This document shows positions 15,165-17,211 of a DNA stretch of 17,211 bases, one piece after another. The position numbers and the translations under genes are program-made. The notes below the pieces were generated by a model. That model was not told where the DNA came from and made no database searches. It saw only the letters and a list, made by a program, of their open reading frames with translations. The first letter of the stretch is position 1. Every line of letters begins with the position of its first letter. Origin of the DNA: Opitutales bacterium UBA2995 (lineage in GTDB: Bacteria > Verrucomicrobiota > Verrucomicrobiia > Opitutales > UBA2995); NCBI GenBank assembly GCA_002346535.1, contig DDZZ01000019.1, forward strand, positions 108,788 through 125,998, given 5' to 3'.

Positions 15165-15899
15165 ATGAATAAAGCAACAGTCATCCTGGGTCTTATCCTC
15201 CTTATCAGCAGCCAAGGGTTCAGTCAGATGTATATCCTCGACTTCGATAAGGATGCGAATGGTTCGCAACATTAACGCCGGACAACGAATACTCAAGCTG
15301 AGGTGTCACCTCCAGCTATAAAAGAAGTAGCACGAGCAAAAAGAACCTAAACCTTTGGGCCTTTGACTCGAGCGCTAATCAGGAAGGAATCGATGATGAC
15401 CTGGAAACTCCCGGAGATGGTTCGGTCGGAGTTGGTAATACCGCTTCCGATTGGGCAAACAAAAACTGCATTTCCGGAAATTCCTGAAGGGCCGACAATA
15501 TCCTCATAATTCAGGAAAACAGCAAAACTACTCCTGATGAAGCAAAAGGCGGCATCACGAATATTGTTTTCGATGACTTGGTCGCCATTAACAACATCGG
15601 CATTCTCGACATCCACGATATAGACGGTAGCCGACCAAACTCCGACATTCAGTTCTACGATGAATTCGATGCCCAAATCGGACCCCCGCTAACATGATCG
15701 GCGAACTAGGCGATAATTCGTACCAAGAAGCAAACATCGAAACCTTTGATGTACAGCGGATGAAAATCGAGCTCGGAGGATCCGGAGCTATAACAGGCTT
15801 AAAATTTACCGCACAAGTACCTGAGCCTTCAACCTGCGGTTGTTCGGTACCATCTTCCTGGGTGCAATCATTTTTATACGTCATAGGAAACTGCAATAA
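15165..15899 (+). pseudogene. broken PEP-CTERM sorted exoprotein gene
   Basis: The reading frame opens well: GAAGGA at 15156, ATG at 15165, and a signal peptide MNKATVILGLILLISSQGFS followed by ILDFDKDANG. It then stops at TAA 15273. Moving between frames recovers one continuous protein: NINAGQ (from 15268), DNEYSS then TGA (15299-15301) and GVTSS, then LWAFDSSANQEGIDDDLETP and NTASDWANK. A second TGA follows (15485-15487), then RADNILIIQEN and NIVFDDLVAINNIGILDIHD. A frame change near 15681-15690 leads to NMIGELGDNSYQEANIETFD and TAQVPEPST. One more change near 15832 gives the anchor LRLFGTIFLGAIIFIRHRK and a stop at 15897. That end is a classic PEP-CTERM signal: VPEPST, one helix, basic tail. 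Two nonsense codons and about four shifts mean it is not expressed whole. The intact ancestor was probably a secreted, exosortase-sorted protein of about 245 residues, function unknown. Confidence 0.85.
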
Positions 15900-15930
15900 G
15901 CATACCCCACTCCCGACTATATCCTAATTA

Positions 15931-15963
15931 AAAAACACAGCCCGTGGGAAAGGCTGTGTTTTT
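15931..15963. terminator. bidirectional rho-independent terminator
   Basis: AAAAACACAGCC (15931-15942) pairs fully with GGCTGTGTTTTT (15952-15963) around a 9-base loop. A T-run follows the stem on the plus strand, and on the minus strand the flanking A-run gives a T-run too. It lies 32 bases after the pseudogene's final stop and 24 bases beyond the stop of the convergent antiporter gene, so it can end both transcripts. Its survival suggests the pseudogene's transcription unit was once functional. Confidence 0.88.
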
Positions 15964-15986
15964 TCGTACTTTAGAGATGGCTTTTT

Positions 15987-17009
15987 TCAGCCTAGGTAAT
16001 TGGTAAACAAGAATCCTAGATAAGTAAGCAAAAGGATGCTACCAACCCAACGGCTTAAATGAGTTTTGCAAACCAGGATGCCAATTCGGAAGATGACAAG
16101 CAGGGCCACCATTATCGGAAGATGGGTAGTGAAGAAATCCCTTTGCACAGTAAGCCCTCCTGGAGTAACCGCAGCTGCGGCCCCGGCAACAAACAATACG
16201 TTTAGAATATCAGCACCAATTACGTTGCCTATTGCCAGTTCCCCCTGACCTTTTCGTATAGAACTGAGCACGGTAACTAACTCGGGCAAGGAAGTTCCAA
16301 ATGCCACCAAAGATGCGGCGATAACACTTTCCGGGACTTTCAATCGATAAGCCAACTCCTCTGCACAAATGATAAGCACTTTGGATGAAACAATAACCAC
16401 CGCTACAGCGACCGCCATGATCAACAAATCCTTGGTAATTCTTTGCCAGGAGAGTTTTTCATCGGCTTCTGATGCCAGGCGGTTCTCCTCCTGCATAGCT
16501 GTGCGATAGCTCCAATAAAAATAGATAGCCAACAAGGCCAGAAATAAAAAGCCGGCTATTTGAGGTAGGTTGCCTTCAACATCGAAGATCCGATTTAGGT
16601 TCGAATAGGGCAAACAAAGAAAAACTAACAACAAACCTGCCCCAAGTTGAATCCAACCCTGGCGGTTTACAATACATCGATCCAAAGGAAGGGGTTTAAG
16701 CGTTGCTCCGAGTCCCAAGATAAGGCCAGTGTCACAAATAATGGATCCAACGGCATTACCTAAAGCCAACCCCGGATTTCCTTCTACTGCAGCCAATACC
16801 GATACGGATGCTTCCGGTAAAGTAGTCCCAAGGCTGACGACTGTTGCTCCAACTAACGCTTTAGGGACGCCAGCCAATTGCGAAAGATCTACGGCCTTGT
16901 CGACGAGTAAGTCTGCGCCATTTGCAAGAAACACCAACAGGACGGCCATAAAGACAAAGAGAACAAGTGTAGAACGCCCTGAAACAAATTCGTGAAGAAG
17001 TGATTCCAT
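15987..17009 (-). CDS. sodium/calcium exchanger family (CaCA) antiporter
   Basis: This 340-residue inner-membrane protein belongs to the Ca2+:cation antiporter family (YrbG/NCX-like). It has about ten hydrophobic segments and the two diagnostic inverted alpha-repeats. Repeat 1 (about 53-98) contains VSLGTTLPEAS with Glu66 and GNAVGSIICDTGLILG. Repeat 2 (about 229-275) contains VAFGTSLPELV with Glu243 and GNVIGADILNVLF. A charged cytoplasmic loop (about 168-192, MQEENRLASEADEKLSWQR) joins the two halves. Such proteins export Ca2+ in exchange for Na+ (or H+/K+); the actual counter-ion cannot be read here. The second half of repeat 1 departs from the usual GSNIxN pattern. The gene lies downstream of tRNA-Gly on the same strand, about 158 bases away, and ends at the bidirectional terminator. 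Confidence 0.92.
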   Translation of the reverse strand: MESLLHEFVSGRSTLVLFVFMAVLLVFLANGADLLVDKAVDLSQLAGVPKALVGATVVSLGTTLPEASVSVLAAVEGNPGLALGNAVGSIICDTGLILGLGATLKPLPLDRCIVNRQGWIQLGAGLLLVFLCLPYSNLNRIFDVEGNLPQIAGFLFLALLAIYFYWSYRTAMQEENRLASEADEKLSWQRITKDLLIMAVAVAVVIVSSKVLIICAEELAYRLKVPESVIAASLVAFGTSLPELVTVLSSIRKGQGELAIGNVIGADILNVLFVAGAAAAVTPGGLTVQRDFFTTHLPIMVALLVIFRIGILVCKTHLSRWVGSILLLTYLGFLFTNYLG

Positions 17010-17167
17010 GCAAAAGGAAAAAATCTACAGAATTAGACAGAATTGAAAAGGCCCTTCTGGAGAATTATTCTAGGCCGAACCCTGATAGCCTAATCCAAGC
17101 ACAACAAAGCCCCCACTTTTTGGTAGAGACCGTACCACACGAAGTCCCGCGACTGTGGGACGAAACA

Positions 17168-17211
17168 TGGAGCGGGCGATGAGATTCGAACTCACGACCC
17201 CAACCTTGGCA
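17168..17211 (-). tRNA. tRNA-Gly(GCC), 3' part only
   Basis: On the minus strand the window ends in the 3' part of a tRNA. It runs from the anticodon GCC (17210-17208) with AA, the stem strand GGTTG and variable loop GGGTC, through the T-arm GTGAG-TTCGAAT-CTCAT and acceptor strand CGCCCGC, to discriminator T and encoded CCA (17170-17168). The anticodon and acceptor sequence fit glycine tRNA with 5' GCGGGCG. The 5' half lies outside the window. Confidence 0.88.

Noticed and set aside
15694..15927. An open 77-codon frame that could be called a small hypothetical gene.
   Set aside because: It is the C-terminal part of the broken PEP-CTERM gene, with VPEPST inside it, and has no start signals of its own.
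17144..17161. GTCCC/GGGAC hairpin just downstream of tRNA-Gly on the minus strand.
   Set aside because: Only five pairs and no T-run follow, so it is not a convincing terminator.
17000..17182. A 60-codon plus-strand frame with fairly protein-like composition.
   Set aside because: It starts inside the antiporter's 5' end on the opposite strand and ends inside tRNA-Gly. It has no ribosome binding site or family resemblance, so it is taken as chance.

Overview
The window reads as a bacterial chromosome of moderate GC. It is probably from Verrucomicrobiota, near the Opitutae. That is an inference from three things: a short-form EF-Ts, the wreck of a PEP-CTERM (VPEPST) exoprotein gene, and a DUF3450/TtpC/ExbB/ExbD/TonB/TPR energy-transduction locus. 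The KDO gene kdsB and the TonB system show a Gram-negative envelope. The window is cut inside a tRNA at each end: initiator tRNA-Met on the left and tRNA-Gly(GCC) on the right, both on the minus strand.

Layout. 1-23: 5' part of tRNA-fMet (-). 264-1732: rpsB and tsf (+), with two hairpins in the rpsB leader and a strong terminator after tsf. 1814-11254: ten minus-strand genes in one run with short gaps. 11294-11737: non-coding stretch between the run's 5' end and kdsB. 11738-12511: kdsB (+), overlapping the 3' end of convergent carA (-, 12484-13638). 13768-14955: a lysine 2,3-aminomutase gene (+), divergent from carA. 15165-15899: a PEP-CTERM pseudogene (+) broken by two nonsense codons and several frameshifts. 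15931-15963: terminator usable from both sides. 15987-17009: CaCA-family Na+/Ca2+ exchanger (-).

The central ten-gene run is the most interesting part. In transcription order (right to left) it is DUF3450-TtpC-like-ExbD-TPR, then DUF3450-TtpC-like-ExbB-ExbD-TonB-TPR. These are two paralogous copies of the Vibrio TonB2/TtpC-type locus. The downstream copy is complete. The upstream copy has no short ExbB and no TonB. Matching genes are alike in order, length and domain layout, but their DNA has diverged widely even where the protein is identical, so the duplication is old. In the complete module, ExbB/ExbD and the TtpC-like channel would use the proton gradient to drive TonB and outer-membrane receptors. 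The coiled-coil DUF3450, the TtpC periplasmic region and the exported TPR protein would be accessory or linking parts. The TonB-less upstream module may act on something else or share TonB with its neighbour.

The flanking genes are housekeeping or metabolic: ribosomal protein S2, EF-Ts, KDO activation, carbamoyl-phosphate synthesis, lysine/beta-lysine interconversion and Ca2+ efflux. Nothing suggests a recent mobile element: no transposase, integrase or CRISPR array was seen.
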